A DNA stretch of 64,000 nucleotides from an uncultured Flavobacteriaceae bacterium (GCA_947502495.1 CANNAC010000008.1:1-64000), one strand, 5' to 3'; shown: positions 52,858 to 63,278, counted from the stretch's first letter. Notes: generated from the letters alone by a model not told the origin. Made by a program: numbers and translations.

Positions 52858-52924
52858 TCACAAAAGTTTAATATCCAAATTTTTTACCCTTTTTTTATTT
52901 CTTTTTTTGAAATCTGTAAAATAT

Positions 52925-54472
52925 CTAAGCATAATTTTCAAGATACTTATCTTTAATAACCTGGCCTACAGGCTTATTTTCAATTTTACTTTCTAGCCAA
53001 GAAATAATATCTAAATATAAAAATGCACGACGCTCATACGGATGATCTTCATATTGTTTTAAAACTTCTAATAGTTTTTTGAACTCTTTTTTAAGGTCTT
53101 GCGGATAAATATCTTGTAAACCTCTAATAAATTTTATCATCTCTTTTTGCACTTCATGCAAATCGTTCATCTTAATTAAAAATTTATAAGTGCTCCTCAA
53201 CAAAGTTTCTAAATGATAATCTAAACCTGCTTCATAATGCGCAACAAGATTTAAAACCCTAGAAAAACAGAGTAAATCTTCTCGCATAGAAAGCGTTTTA
53301 TTGGATATAATTTTATCTAAATACTTAATACATTCTTTATTATTTCCTGCTCCAAAATGCATACTTGCAAACTTGTAATAGAAAACCATTTTATGATGTG
53401 CATCAATTTTAGTTTTGAACGGCATTAACTCCTTTTCAATTTGTGGAATAAGTGATAAACCGGCATGAAAACTACCATCGATAAAGTGTGCATTTATTTT
53501 GTGAAAATTGGTATACAGAAAAACTAAGGTTGCTACATTTTCGTCTTTAGGAAAATTAGCTGCATGAACTGCCGTTTGAAATTCGTTAAGTTTCTCAATA
53601 AATTTAGGTTTGTTTCTAATAAAAAATATAGCTTCTAAAAGGTAATTATTTCCTTTTAAAAAGAATACTGGATTCAGATTTACCATACTTGGATTCTGAT
53701 AAAATAAATCAACCCATTTGGAGGCATATTTATAACAATTTAAAAAATCTTGTAACAAAAAACTATACCATAAATGTGCTTTATAAAACCATAATTTCTC
53801 TCTAAAACCAACTTTAGCTATATTAAATTTAGGAAGTCTTTTGTTAAAATAATCGGTTACTAAAAGGCTTTCCTCTTCGTTTTTAACATAACCCGTTTTT
53901 AAAATAATGCTATACAGTTGCAGAGATAAATTTGACAATTTACTAGCAATAACATTTAACGAACTAATCTCTTTTGCCTGCATTGCCAATTCATCTGCAC
54001 GTGTACTTATACTTCGCGTAATGTATTGGGATTCTATTATTTTTTCTAACTCAATAATCTCAAAAGCAGCATTTTTTTCTTCGTTAACAATCGCGAGTTC
54101 TTTTGCCTTATCTAATATTTTTAAACTTTGCTTATACAATCCTTTATGATATAAAATAGAAGCAAAATCTAACTGTTCTCTAATTTGAGAACGTATATTT
54201 TGATGGGAAGGATTTAGTTTTAAGCTAATTAAAATCTGTTTGTACAAATGCGCTTTGACATTGGCAATCTGTTGTTTTTTAACGATACCGCTTTTTACAA
54301 TAGAAGCCTCATCATACGTTGGCGCCTTATCTAACAAGTTAAATAATTTTAAAAACTTAGAATCAGTATTCACTCCAAGTCTACCCACATATAATTTAAA
54401 TTGTCGCTTTTCAGATTTAGTTAATGACTTAACTAATAAAAATAAATTATCTTTTTGTTCTTTAGTTATCAA
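52925..54472 (-). CDS. conserved helical protein, TPR-like, function unknown
   Basis: A 515-residue, almost entirely alpha-helical cytosolic protein. The N-terminus (KEQKDNLFLLVKSLTKSEKRQF) and repeated helix pairs (YHKGLYKQSLKILDKAKELA; SMHFGAGNNKECIKYLDKII) resemble TPR-type repeats from about residue 105 onward. No catalytic motif was seen. It is single, divergent from leuA, and not part of an operon. I do not recognise a characterised homologue. Confidence 0.65.
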   Translation of the reverse strand: MITKEQKDNLFLLVKSLTKSEKRQFKLYVGRLGVNTDSKFLKLFNLLDKAPTYDEASIVKSGIVKKQQIANVKAHLYKQILISLKLNPSHQNIRSQIREQLDFASILYHKGLYKQSLKILDKAKELAIVNEEKNAAFEIIELEKIIESQYITRSISTRADELAMQAKEISSLNVIASKLSNLSLQLYSIILKTGYVKNEEESLLVTDYFNKRLPKFNIAKVGFREKLWFYKAHLWYSFLLQDFLNCYKYASKWVDLFYQNPSMVNLNPVFFLKGNNYLLEAIFFIRNKPKFIEKLNEFQTAVHAANFPKDENVATLVFLYTNFHKINAHFIDGSFHAGLSLIPQIEKELMPFKTKIDAHHKMVFYYKFASMHFGAGNNKECIKYLDKIISNKTLSMREDLLCFSRVLNLVAHYEAGLDYHLETLLRSTYKFLIKMNDLHEVQKEMIKFIRGLQDIYPQDLKKEFKKLLEVLKQYEDHPYERRAFLYLDIISWLESKIENKPVGQVIKDKYLENYA

Positions 54473-54615
54473 TAGAATATTGTTTTAACTATTTGATTTT
54501 CAATATATTAAATCAAGTTCATGCTTTTGAGCATCGTAAAAGTAAATCAAAAACAAATAATAATACCTAATCAAAATATAAATTCGTAATACAATACTAA
54601 AATATATTTTGATAT

Positions 54616-55791
54616 ATGTCAAATAACAATATACAAATATTCGATACAACACTGCGTGATGGAGAGCAAGTTCCTGGTTGTAAACTTAACACGGAACAAA
54701 AAGTGATAATCGCAGAGCAGCTAGATGCACTTGGAGTGGATGTCATTGAAGCAGGTTTTCCCGTCTCCAGTCCAGGAGATTTTAAATCTGTTCAAGAAAT
54801 TTCAAGGATTGTAAAGAACGCTACAGTTTGCGGTTTAACTAGAGCTGTAGAAAACGACATTAAAGTTGCTGCCGAAGCATTAAAATATGCTAAAAAACCT
54901 AGAATACATACAGGAATCGGTACATCAGACTCTCATATCCTTCATAAATTTAAGTCGAATAAAGAAGCCATAATAGAGCGCGCTTTTGCCGCTGTAAAAT
55001 ATGCAAAGTCCTTTGTTGAAGATGTAGAGTTTTATGCAGAAGATGCAGGAAGAACGGACAACGAATATTTAGCTAGAGTTTGCGAAGCTGCCATTAGAGC
55101 TGGAGCAACTGTTTTAAATATTCCAGATACTACAGGATATTGCTTACCTAGTGAATATGGTGCAAAAATCAAATATTTAAAGGAAAACGTAAAAGGCATT
55201 GAAAAGGCAATTTTATCTTGCCATTGCCATAACGATTTGGGCTTAGCGACTGCTAACTCTATTGAAGGGGTTATAAATGGCGCTCGCCAAATTGAATGTA
55301 CCATTAACGGTATTGGCGAACGTGCAGGAAATACTGCTTTAGAAGAAGTTGTTATGGTGCTAAAACAACACCCATATCTAAATCTAGATACCAATATTAA
55401 AACCGAAATGCTTTACGGAATCAGTCAATTAGTTTCTGACAGCATGGGAATTTACACACAACCAAACAAGGCAATTGTAGGTGCTAATGCTTTTGCGCAT
55501 AGCTCAGGAATACACCAAGATGGCGTTATTAAAAATCGTGAAACCTACGAAATTATTGACCCTAAAGATGTTGGCGTAACAGAATCTGCTATCGTGTTAA
55601 CAGCAAGAAGCGGTAGAGCAGCTTTAGCATATAGATCTAAAAATATTGGTTACGAATTAACCAAATTACAATTAGATGAAATTTATGCAAGCTTTTTAAC
55701 TTTTGCCGACAACAAGAAAGAAATTAATGATTCGGATATTCATCAAATCATTGAAGCTAGTAAAGTATACCAACAAATAATTAGCGCGTAG
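54616..55791 (+). CDS. leuA: 2-isopropylmalate synthase (short form)
   Basis: A 391-residue DRE-TIM metallolyase catalysing the first committed leucine step. Motifs [12 protein letters not shown] (residues 10-21) and the HxH metal site in [12 protein letters not shown] (about 200-211) plus NGIGERAGN. The usual C-terminal LeuA dimer (allosteric) domain is missing, as the protein stops about 120 residues early; feedback inhibition by leucine at that site is therefore not expected. Citramalate synthase is a possible alternative, but the leuCDB neighbours favour leuA. Confidence 0.88.
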   Translation: MSNNNIQIFDTTLRDGEQVPGCKLNTEQKVIIAEQLDALGVDVIEAGFPVSSPGDFKSVQEISRIVKNATVCGLTRAVENDIKVAAEALKYAKKPRIHTGIGTSDSHILHKFKSNKEAIIERAFAAVKYAKSFVEDVEFYAEDAGRTDNEYLARVCEAAIRAGATVLNIPDTTGYCLPSEYGAKIKYLKENVKGIEKAILSCHCHNDLGLATANSIEGVINGARQIECTINGIGERAGNTALEEVVMVLKQHPYLNLDTNIKTEMLYGISQLVSDSMGIYTQPNKAIVGANAFAHSSGIHQDGVIKNRETYEIIDPKDVGVTESAIVLTARSGRAALAYRSKNIGYELTKLQLDEIYASFLTFADNKKEINDSDIHQIIEASKVYQQIISA

Positions 55792-55801
55792 TTAATTAAA
55801 A

Positions 55802-55819
55802 TTACCGCTTTCGCGGAAA
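55802..55819 (+). repeat. CCGC/GCGG hairpin before leuC
   Basis: CCGCTTTCGCGG followed by AAAA lies 10 bases upstream of the leuC start codon. Same family as the hairpins before leuB and glnB. Confidence 0.6.
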
Positions 55820-55825
55820 ACAAAT

Positions 55826-57226
55826 ATGAGTAAGAAAACACTATTCGACAAAGTCTGGGATGCACATGTGGTAGATACTATAGAAAATGGCCCACAGGTG
55901 CTTTATATAGACAAACATTTAATACATGAAGTAACTAGTCCGCAAGCTTTTAATGAATTAGAAGATCGCGGAATTCCTGTTTTTAGACCAGAACAAATTG
56001 TTGCAACTGCAGATCACAATACACCAACACAAAATCAAGACCAACCAATTAAAGATGAATTATCTAGAAAACAACTAGAACAGTTATCTATTAATTGCGA
56101 AAAAAATAATATTACACTATACCAACTAGGACATAAATACAACGGTATTGTACACGTAATGGCTCCAGAGCTAGGTTTCACACAACCAGGAATGACAATG
56201 GTTTGTGGTGACAGCCATACCTCAACACATGGTGCATTTGGTACCATAGCATTTGGAATAGGAACAAGCCAAGTAGCACAAGTTTTTGCTAGCCAATGTT
56301 TATTACTTACCAAACCAAAAAGCTTAAGAGTTTCGGTGAATGGAAAACTAAAAGCTGGCGTTTTACCAAAAGATGTTATTCTATATATTATTTCGAAACT
56401 AGGTACCAATTCTGGAACTGGATATTTTTGCGAATATGCAGGAAATGTTTTTGAAGAAATGAGCATGGAAGGTAGAATGACCGTTTGTAATATGAGTATT
56501 GAAATGGGCGCTCGAGGCGGAATGATTGCACCAGACCAAACTACTTTTGATTATGTAGAAGGAAGAGAGTTTGCACCAAAAGGCAATGATTTCGATAAAA
56601 AAGTAGCCTATTGGAAAACGTTACCAACAGACGAAGGCGCTACTTTTGACCAAGAATATTTTCTAGATGCAGCAGATATAGAACCAATGATTACCTATGG
56701 TACTAATCCTGGAATGGGAATTAAAATTACCGAAAACATTCCAACAGAAGACAATGCTTCCTTCAAAAAATCTTTGGAGTACATGAACTTTAAAGCAGGA
56801 GAAAGCTTAATAAACAAACCTATTAATTTTGTATTTATAGGAAGCTGTACCAATTCTAGAATTGAAGATTTTAGAGTGGCAGCAAATTATATAAAAGGAA
56901 AGCAAAAAGCCGATAATGTTACTGCTTGGTTAGTACCAGGAAGCAAACAAGTAGAAACTCAAATTATTGAAGAAGGACTAAAAGATGTTTTTGATGCCGC
57001 TGGATTTGAATTAAGACAACCAGGTTGTTCTGCATGTTTAGCCATGAATGATGATAAAATTCCGCAAGGCGAATATTGCGTTTCTACTTCTAATAGAAAT
57101 TTTGAAGGACGACAAGGACAAGGTTCTAGAACCATTCTTGCTAGTCCGTTAGTAGCAGCAGCGACAGCAATTGCGGGAAAAATAATAGATGTAACGCAAG
57201 AGATTGAAGAATTAGAACTTGTTTAA
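55826..57226 (+). CDS. leuC: 3-isopropylmalate dehydratase large subunit
   Basis: A 466-residue aconitase-family subunit. The 4Fe-4S cysteines are in FIGSCTNSR and [10 protein letters not shown]; the [19 protein letters not shown] block is family-typical. Forms the dehydratase with the leuD product. It is 34 bases after leuA. Confidence 0.95.
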   Translation: MSKKTLFDKVWDAHVVDTIENGPQVLYIDKHLIHEVTSPQAFNELEDRGIPVFRPEQIVATADHNTPTQNQDQPIKDELSRKQLEQLSINCEKNNITLYQLGHKYNGIVHVMAPELGFTQPGMTMVCGDSHTSTHGAFGTIAFGIGTSQVAQVFASQCLLLTKPKSLRVSVNGKLKAGVLPKDVILYIISKLGTNSGTGYFCEYAGNVFEEMSMEGRMTVCNMSIEMGARGGMIAPDQTTFDYVEGREFAPKGNDFDKKVAYWKTLPTDEGATFDQEYFLDAADIEPMITYGTNPGMGIKITENIPTEDNASFKKSLEYMNFKAGESLINKPINFVFIGSCTNSRIEDFRVAANYIKGKQKADNVTAWLVPGSKQVETQIIEEGLKDVFDAAGFELRQPGCSACLAMNDDKIPQGEYCVSTSNRNFEGRQGQGSRTILASPLVAAATAIAGKIIDVTQEIEELELV

Positions 57227-57288
57227 GATTTAATTCGGAAAAAGACCAAACAGGTTTTATAAAAAAAAGAATAACTAATTAAAAGATA

Positions 57289-57306
57289 TTCCTGCTTATG
57301 CAGGAA
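57289..57306 (+). repeat. TTCCTGC palindrome before leuD
   Basis: TTCCTGCTTATGCAGGAA ends 6 bases upstream of the preferred leuD start. Its own ATG (57298) gives the false longer leuD frame. Confidence 0.65.
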
Positions 57307-57312
57307 GTGGAG

Positions 57313-57903
57313 ATGGAAAAATTTACAACATTACAGTCTAAAGCAATTCCGTTACAAATTGAGAATGTCGATACCGATCAAATTATTCCTGCGCGTTTTT
57401 TAAAAGCGACAGATAAAAAAGGATTTGGAGACAATGTTTTTAGAGATTGGAGATATAAAAAAGATGGATCTGTAAACAAAGAGTTTGCTCTGAACAACCC
57501 TAATTATTCTGGAACAATACTTGTAGCTAGAGATAATTTTGGTTGTGGCTCTAGTAGAGAGCATGCAGCCTGGGCTTTAACCGGTTATGGTTTTAAAGTA
57601 GTTGTTTCTAGTTTTTTTGCAGATATTTTTAAAGGAAATGCTTTAAATAATGGTTTGCTACCTGTTCAGGTTAGTGAAGGGTTTTTAAAACAATTATTAA
57701 ATACGATTGAAAACAAACCAGAAACAGAAATAATCGTTAATTTAGAACTACAAACCATTTCGGTAGCAGACACTAATTTATCGGAAGCTTTTGAAATTGA
57801 TGCGTACAAAAAAACCTGCATGATTAATGGCTATGACGACATAGACTATTTACTTAGCAAAAAAGGAACCATTGAAGCGTTTGAAAATGCTGCTAGCATA
57901 TAA
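57313..57903 (+). CDS. leuD: 3-isopropylmalate dehydratase small subunit
   Basis: A 196-residue swivelling domain ([34 protein letters not shown]). The start [10 protein letters not shown] at 57313 is chosen because the ATG at 57298 lies inside a palindromic repeat. Pairs with leuC. Full length. Confidence 0.94.
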   Translation: MEKFTTLQSKAIPLQIENVDTDQIIPARFLKATDKKGFGDNVFRDWRYKKDGSVNKEFALNNPNYSGTILVARDNFGCGSSREHAAWALTGYGFKVVVSSFFADIFKGNALNNGLLPVQVSEGFLKQLLNTIENKPETEIIVNLELQTISVADTNLSEAFEIDAYKKTCMINGYDDIDYLLSKKGTIEAFENAASI

Positions 57904-57943
57904 ATGCGTTAGTGATTGAACGGTTTGTTTGAGCTCCTTGAAA

Positions 57944-58000
57944 AGAGCGAGTAGTGAAAGCGCGACCTTTAGGTAACCTGCCTGCCGGCAGGCAGGCGCC
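57944..58000. repeat. composite flavobacterial repeat before leuB
   Basis: AAAGCGCGACC, a TTTA spacer, GGTAACCTGCCTGCCGGC, then AGGCAGGCGCC and an A-run. The same composite, inverted, lies at about 34150-34215 between metH and metF. Confidence 0.65.
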
Positions 58001-58028
58001 AAAAAAAATAATTATAAATAAGATAAGA

Positions 58029-58046
58029 TTTCCGTTTTCGCGGAAA
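58029..58046 (+). repeat. TTTCCG hairpin before leuB
   Basis: TTTCCGTTTTCGCGGAAA lies 18 bases upstream of the leuB start codon. Confidence 0.6.
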
Positions 58047-58064
58047 CGAAAAAAACTTTTTTCG

Positions 58065-59180
58065 ATGAAATTAAACATAGCAGTTTTACCAGGAGATGGT
58101 ATTGGCCCAGAAGTGACAAAGCAGGCAATTAAAGCTTTACAAGCAATTGCTTTAGAGTTTGATCATTCGTTTTCATTTACGCACGCTTCTGTTGGAGCGA
58201 TTGCAATTGACGAAACAGAAAATCCGCTACCAGAGCAGACATTAGATTTGTGTGAAGCATCTGATGCTATTTTATTTGGCGCAATTGGAGATCCGAAATA
58301 CGATAACAATCCAGATGCAAAAGTGCGTCCGGAACAAGGTTTATTGCGTTTACGTAAATCCTTAGGATTATACGCAAACATTAGACCTGTAAAGGCTTAT
58401 GAAACTTTACTAGATAAATCACCTTTAAAAAAGCATATTATAGAAGGTACAGATATTAGCATTTATAGAGAATTAACTGGCGGTATTTATTTTGGTGAAA
58501 AGCATTTGAGTGAAGACGGTAATACGGCTTCTGATTTATGTTTATACACCAAACTAGAAATTGAACGTATTGCACATTTAGCTTTTAAAGCTGCAGTAGC
58601 TAGAAGAAACAAAGTGACTTTAGTAGATAAAGCGAATGTTTTAGAAAGCTCTAGACTTTGGCGAAGAGTGGTTACCGAAATTGCAAAAGAATACCCAACG
58701 GTTGCCTTAGATTTCTTATTTGTAGATAATGCTGCCATGCAAATGATTTTAAACCCAAAACAGTTTGATGTTATTTTAACAGAAAATATGTTTGGCGATA
58801 TTATTAGCGATGAAGCTAGTGTTATTGGTGGCTCTATTGGCTTATTAGCTTCGGCATCTGTTGGCGATAAATACGCCATGTTTGAGCCTATTCACGGTTC
58901 GTATCCAGAAGCTACAGGCAAAGGAATTGCAAATCCAATTGCTTCTATTTTATCTGCCGCAATGCTATTAGAGCACTTTGATTTATTTGAAGAAGCAGAG
59001 GTAATTAGACAAGCGGTTGAAAAATCTTTATTGCTAAACATTACAACGCCAGATTTAAATACAGAACATACAGTAACAACATCTAAAGTTGGAGACTTTA
59101 TTGCAGATTACATTTCTAATCCTAAAGATTCTAATCTTAATTTTTCTAACATCCATTTAGGTCAATCTACTATCATATAA
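58065..59180 (+). CDS. leuB: 3-isopropylmalate dehydrogenase
   Basis: A 371-residue NAD-dependent enzyme of the isocitrate/isopropylmalate dehydrogenase family (LPGDGIGPEVTKQ; RPEQGLLRLRKSLGLYANIRP; NMFGDIISDEAS). The frame can be read from 57954, but that part translates repeats, so the start is 58065. The C-terminus has a ~15-residue tail (NLNFSNIHLGQSTII). It is followed by ppc after 3 bases. Confidence 0.93.
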   Translation: MKLNIAVLPGDGIGPEVTKQAIKALQAIALEFDHSFSFTHASVGAIAIDETENPLPEQTLDLCEASDAILFGAIGDPKYDNNPDAKVRPEQGLLRLRKSLGLYANIRPVKAYETLLDKSPLKKHIIEGTDISIYRELTGGIYFGEKHLSEDGNTASDLCLYTKLEIERIAHLAFKAAVARRNKVTLVDKANVLESSRLWRRVVTEIAKEYPTVALDFLFVDNAAMQMILNPKQFDVILTENMFGDIISDEASVIGGSIGLLASASVGDKYAMFEPIHGSYPEATGKGIANPIASILSAAMLLEHFDLFEEAEVIRQAVEKSLLLNITTPDLNTEHTVTTSKVGDFIADYISNPKDSNLNFSNIHLGQSTII

Positions 59181-59183
59181 CAC

Positions 59184-61763
59184 ATGTCTACACAACCAAA
59201 ACTTACAAGATTTAATCAAAACGTACTTTCAAAATACCAGATATACAATAGTATTTTCATGACACTGCCTTTTGATTCTATCACAAAAACAGGTGTTCTA
59301 TTGCCATTGTTTCATGAAACTTGTAAAAATGGTTTTGAAAACGGAGAAGACCCAACCACTATTGTAAATACCTTTTTTAAAAAATACCAAGCGCGAAGAT
59401 CCTCCGATAGTCAGATTAGTTTATTGTTTAAATTTATTCAATATATCGAACGTCAAGTAGTATTATTTGATGCCATAGAAGATGCTGCATTTCCTGTGGT
59501 AAATAACATGGATGGGATTGGAACTTTACGAAGTTTAAAGGAGACCGCTTCCGCGGAAGGCAAACTAGAAACGCTTCAGAAATATCTGGAAGAATTTAAA
59601 GTCCGAATTGTTCTAACCGCACATCCTACACAATTTTATCCGGGTTCTGTTTTAGGAATTATTACCGATTTAACGGATGCGGTTAAAGAAAACGACTTGC
59701 TTCGCATCAATGATTTATTAGCGCAATTAGGAAAAACACCTTTCTTTAAACATAAAAAACCTACGCCTTATGATGAGGCTGTAAGTTTAATTTGGTATTT
59801 GGAAAATGTTTTTTATAAATCCTTCGGAAGCATTTACGATTATATCCAACAAAATATTTTTGACGGAAAACAAATAGATAACGACATTATAAACATTGGC
59901 TTTTGGCCTGGAGGAGATAGAGATGGAAACCCATTTGTAACTCCTGAAATCACACTTAATGTTGCAAAAAGATTACAAGAAACTGTAATTAAAAACTATT
60001 ATAGAGACGCAAGAAGATTAAGAAGAAAGCTTACTTTTCATGGTGTAGAAGATAAAATAGCTTCCATTGAAAAAGAACTCTACAAAATGATTCTAAATGA
60101 AAAATCTAATTTAACCTTAGCTCTTTTTGTTTCCGAATTAAAAGAAATTAAACAAATCATTATAGAGAAACATCAGTCGCTTTATGTAAGTGAAGTGAAT
60201 AGTTTACTAAATAAGATTCACCTTTTCGGATTTCATTTTGCGAATTTAGATATTCGTCAAGATAGCAGAAAGCATGACCAATTCTTCAACGATATGGTGC
60301 ATGCTTTAATAGCAAACGGAAGCGATATTTTTCCGAAGAATTATCACGATTTATCAGAAGCAGAACAAATACAAATTCTATCTAAAGTAAAAGGGAACGT
60401 AGATCTTTCTTTAATACAAGACAAAGAAACGCTAATGGCTTTAAACACGATGAAAGCCATTAAAACGATTCAAGAATCTAATGGCGAAAAAGCTGCTAAT
60501 CGTTATATTATAAGCAATAACCAAACTACTTTAAATGTCATGCAACTGTTTGCGATGTTAAAACTAGTTGCTTTTCAAGATGCATTAACAGTAGACATAG
60601 GACCACTTTTTGAAACGATTACAGACCTAGAAAATGCACCCTCTATTATGGAGGCATTATATACCAATCTAGAATACGCTGCACATTTAAAAGCTAGAGG
60701 AAACAAACAAACCATTATGCTTGGTTTTAGTGACGGGACAAAAGATGGTGGTTACTTAATGGCAAACTGGGCAATTTATAACGCTAAAGAAAACCTAACA
60801 ACCATTTCTAGAAAATATGGCATCACTGCGATTTTCTTTGATGGTCGTGGTGGACCTCCTGCACGTGGTGGTGGAAAAACGCATAATTTCTATGCGTCTT
60901 TAGGACCTACTATAGAAGACAAAGAAGTACAATTAACCATACAAGGGCAAACGATTAGTTCTAATTTTGGGACTTTAGATTCTTCGCAATACAACCTAGA
61001 ACAACTTATTACTTCTGGAATTCACAATAGCTTTAGCGAAACCGATTTAAGCATGCTTCCAGAAAACAGAGAAGTCATGAACGATATTGCGAAACTAAGC
61101 TATGAAGCGTATGTGAAATTTAAAGCACATCCTAAATTCATTTCGTATTTAGAGCACATGAGTACTTTAAAGTATTATGCAAAAACAAATATTGGTAGTC
61201 GTCCTTCTAAAAGAGGAAAAGCAGAAGGTTTGGTTTTTGAAGATTTAAGAGCAATACCATTTGTAGGCTCATGGAGTCAATTAAAACAAAATGTCCCAGG
61301 ATTTTATGGTGTTGGTACGGCATTAAAAAAATACGAAGATGCAGGCGAGTTTGATAAAGCACAGCATTTGTTTAAAACATCCGATTTCTTTAAAACATTA
61401 ATAGAGAATAGTATGATGTCTTTATCTAAATCCTTTTTCGATTTAACGAAATACATGTCTGAAGACCCTGAATATGGCGAATTTTGGACCGTTATATTTA
61501 ACGAATACGAAACTTCAAAGCGCCTCATCCTTAAACTTACTGGTTATAAAGAATTGATGCAAGAAGAACCTGCAGGTAAAGCATCTATTGCCGTTAGAGA
61601 ATCTATTGTTTTACCATTACTAACGATACAACAGTTTGCTTTAAAAAAGATTCAAGAACTTGAAAAAGCAGAAGTTAGAGATGAAGAGCAAATAAAAATC
61701 TATGAAAAAATAGTAACGCGTTCCTTATTTGGAAATATAAACGCAAGCCGTAACTCTGCCTAA
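59184..61763 (+). CDS. ppc: phosphoenolpyruvate carboxylase
   Basis: An 859-residue enzyme carboxylating phosphoenolpyruvate to oxaloacetate. The catalytic histidine is H147 (LTAHPTQ), and the glycine-rich loop is GRGGPPARGGG at residues 554-564; the C-terminal NASRNSA fits the active-site tail. It is 3 bases after leuB, so it appears to be the last gene of the leucine operon, an unusual place. A CCGCTTCCGCGG palindrome falls inside its frame as ETASAEG (residues 120-126). Confidence 0.92.
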   Translation: MSTQPKLTRFNQNVLSKYQIYNSIFMTLPFDSITKTGVLLPLFHETCKNGFENGEDPTTIVNTFFKKYQARRSSDSQISLLFKFIQYIERQVVLFDAIEDAAFPVVNNMDGIGTLRSLKETASAEGKLETLQKYLEEFKVRIVLTAHPTQFYPGSVLGIITDLTDAVKENDLLRINDLLAQLGKTPFFKHKKPTPYDEAVSLIWYLENVFYKSFGSIYDYIQQNIFDGKQIDNDIINIGFWPGGDRDGNPFVTPEITLNVAKRLQETVIKNYYRDARRLRRKLTFHGVEDKIASIEKELYKMILNEKSNLTLALFVSELKEIKQIIIEKHQSLYVSEVNSLLNKIHLFGFHFANLDIRQDSRKHDQFFNDMVHALIANGSDIFPKNYHDLSEAEQIQILSKVKGNVDLSLIQDKETLMALNTMKAIKTIQESNGEKAANRYIISNNQTTLNVMQLFAMLKLVAFQDALTVDIGPLFETITDLENAPSIMEALYTNLEYAAHLKARGNKQTIMLGFSDGTKDGGYLMANWAIYNAKENLTTISRKYGITAIFFDGRGGPPARGGGKTHNFYASLGPTIEDKEVQLTIQGQTISSNFGTLDSSQYNLEQLITSGIHNSFSETDLSMLPENREVMNDIAKLSYEAYVKFKAHPKFISYLEHMSTLKYYAKTNIGSRPSKRGKAEGLVFEDLRAIPFVGSWSQLKQNVPGFYGVGTALKKYEDAGEFDKAQHLFKTSDFFKTLIENSMMSLSKSFFDLTKYMSEDPEYGEFWTVIFNEYETSKRLILKLTGYKELMQEEPAGKASIAVRESIVLPLLTIQQFALKKIQELEKAEVRDEEQIKIYEKIVTRSLFGNINASRNSA
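59545..59560. repeat. palindrome inside ppc
   Basis: CTTCCGCGGAAG (59548-59559) is a perfect 12-base palindrome within CCGCTTCCGCGGAAGG, close to the CCGCTTTCGCGGAAA hairpins placed before leuC, leuB and glnB, but here in frame. Confidence 0.45.
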
Positions 61764-61790
61764 CCTAAGTATTTTATTGTTAGTCTAATT

Positions 61791-61826
61791 AAAAAAACCT
61801 CGAAACATTACGTTTTGAGGTTTTTT
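61791..61826. terminator. bidirectional terminator after ppc
   Basis: AAAAAACCTC ... GAGGTTTTTT with inner AAAC/GTTT pairs and an A/T-run on both sides, 28 bases after the ppc stop. Confidence 0.92.
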
Positions 61827-61976
61827 CTTATTAATAATGAAACGAAATACTTTTTGTTTACATCCACTAAAGCTCCGATATGACATACCATATCGCGAAA
61901 CACCAAGAACTTCACAGCTTCTTTTTCTAAAACTCTTATTTTACTACGCTTCCTTTTAAATAGGATTAATTCCATT

Positions 61977-62009
61977 AAAAAACCTCGAAACATTACGCTC
62001 CGAGGTTCT
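61977..62009. terminator. terminator of amt, near-copy of the ppc terminator
   Basis: AACCTCG ... CGAGGTT with a loop holding AAACATTACG. It shares AACCTCGAAACATTACG with the ppc terminator 180 bases away. In the minus direction it ends in a T-run, 28 bases after the amt stop. Confidence 0.85.
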
Positions 62010-62036
62010 TTCTAACAAACAATTAAACTAAATAAA

Positions 62037-63269
62037 TTAATGCTCATTCATTCTAAAGTCTGGATATGCATCCATACCGTGTTCATGAACATCAAGACCT
62101 TCTAATTCTTCTTTTTCTGAAACTCGTATTCCAACTATTTTCTTCATGGTAAATAGTATTAAAAAGGACGACACTATGCATATTGCAGCATAAGAAACGA
62201 CACCTATAAGCTGACTTACAAATTGTGCTCCACTAGCTAATTCTCCAAAAAGACCAACAGCTAATGTTCCCCAAATACCACATACTAAATGCACTGCAAT
62301 TGCTCCAACAGGATCATCTAATTTTAACCTATCAATTAATGCTACTGCAAAAACAATAATAGCTCCTGCTATAGACCCAATCATAATAGCATCTGTTGGA
62401 CTCATTTGATCTGCACCTGCAGTAATACCAACTAAACCTCCAAGAATACCATTTAAAAACATGGTTAAATCTAAATTTTTATATAACAATGTAGATACTA
62501 ATGCTGCTACTACTCCACCAGCTGCTGCTGCTAAACATGTAGTCACTAAAGTTAAAGAGGTTAATCCTGGATCTGCAGATAATACAGAACCACCATTAAA
62601 ACCAAACCAACCTAACCAAAGAATTAAAACTCCGGCTGTTGCTAATGGAATATTATGTCCTGGAATAGCTTGAATTTTACCATCTTTAAATTTACCAATT
62701 CTTGCCCCTAGTAAACATACAGCTACTAAAGCTGCCCATCCACCAACAGAGTGTACCAATGTAGATCCTGCAAAATCATAAAAAGGAGTTTCTAATGTTT
62801 GTAAAAATCCACCTCCCCATTTCCATGAACCAGCAATTGGATAAATTAATCCAACATAAAGGATTGCAAAAATCATAAATGGTCCAATCTTCATTCGTTC
62901 TGCAACTGCCCCAGAAACTATAGTAGCTGCTGTTGCTGCAAACATTCCTTGAAATAAGAAATCGGTCCAATATGTATATCCTTCACTATACGTTAAATCT
63001 AATGCTCCTTCAGCTGTTAAAGGGGAATCTAATCCGAAGCCAGCAAATCCTAAAAACCCATTAAATTCTCCTGGATACATAAGATTAAAACCTACTAAGC
63101 AGTAAAGTAATAATCCAACTGTAATTATAAATATATTTTTAAAAAGTATGTTAATTGTATTTTTTTGTCTTGTCAACCCAATCTCTAAAAATGCAAAACC
63201 TAAATGCATAAAGAAAACGAGCGCTGTACAGATCATCATCCATACATTATTTATTGTAAGTAATTCCAT
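62037..63269 (-). CDS. amt: ammonium transporter
   Basis: A 410-residue Amt/Rh channel with about eleven membrane helices. Landmarks include the conserved histidines in GSTLVHSVGGWAAL (about residue 168) and AVHLVCGIWGTLAVG (about 324), and the NTINILFKN and FNGGS segments. The N-terminus starts in the membrane without a cleaved signal. The PII gene lies 9 bases upstream on the same strand, the usual glnK-amt pair. Confidence 0.93.
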   Translation of the reverse strand: MELLTINNVWMMICTALVFFMHLGFAFLEIGLTRQKNTINILFKNIFIITVGLLLYCLVGFNLMYPGEFNGFLGFAGFGLDSPLTAEGALDLTYSEGYTYWTDFLFQGMFAATAATIVSGAVAERMKIGPFMIFAILYVGLIYPIAGSWKWGGGFLQTLETPFYDFAGSTLVHSVGGWAALVAVCLLGARIGKFKDGKIQAIPGHNIPLATAGVLILWLGWFGFNGGSVLSADPGLTSLTLVTTCLAAAAGGVVAALVSTLLYKNLDLTMFLNGILGGLVGITAGADQMSPTDAIMIGSIAGAIIVFAVALIDRLKLDDPVGAIAVHLVCGIWGTLAVGLFGELASGAQFVSQLIGVVSYAAICIVSSFLILFTMKKIVGIRVSEKEELEGLDVHEHGMDAYPDFRMNEH

Positions 63270-63278
63270 TTTTTTCTT

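Noticed and set aside
54521-54589. Possible leu operon leader peptide (MLLSIVKVNQKQIIIP ...) upstream of leuA
   Set aside because: It has some Leu, Ile and Val codons but no leucine cluster, and no terminator or competing stem follows it before leuA.
57954-58064. N-terminal extension of leuB
   Set aside because: It translates the CCTGCCTGCCGGCAGG and TTTCCG repeats; the family start is the Met at 58065.
61808-61993. 61-codon frame between the ppc and amt terminators
   Set aside because: It starts and ends within the two terminator hairpins, has no family resemblance and lies in a convergent intergenic gap.
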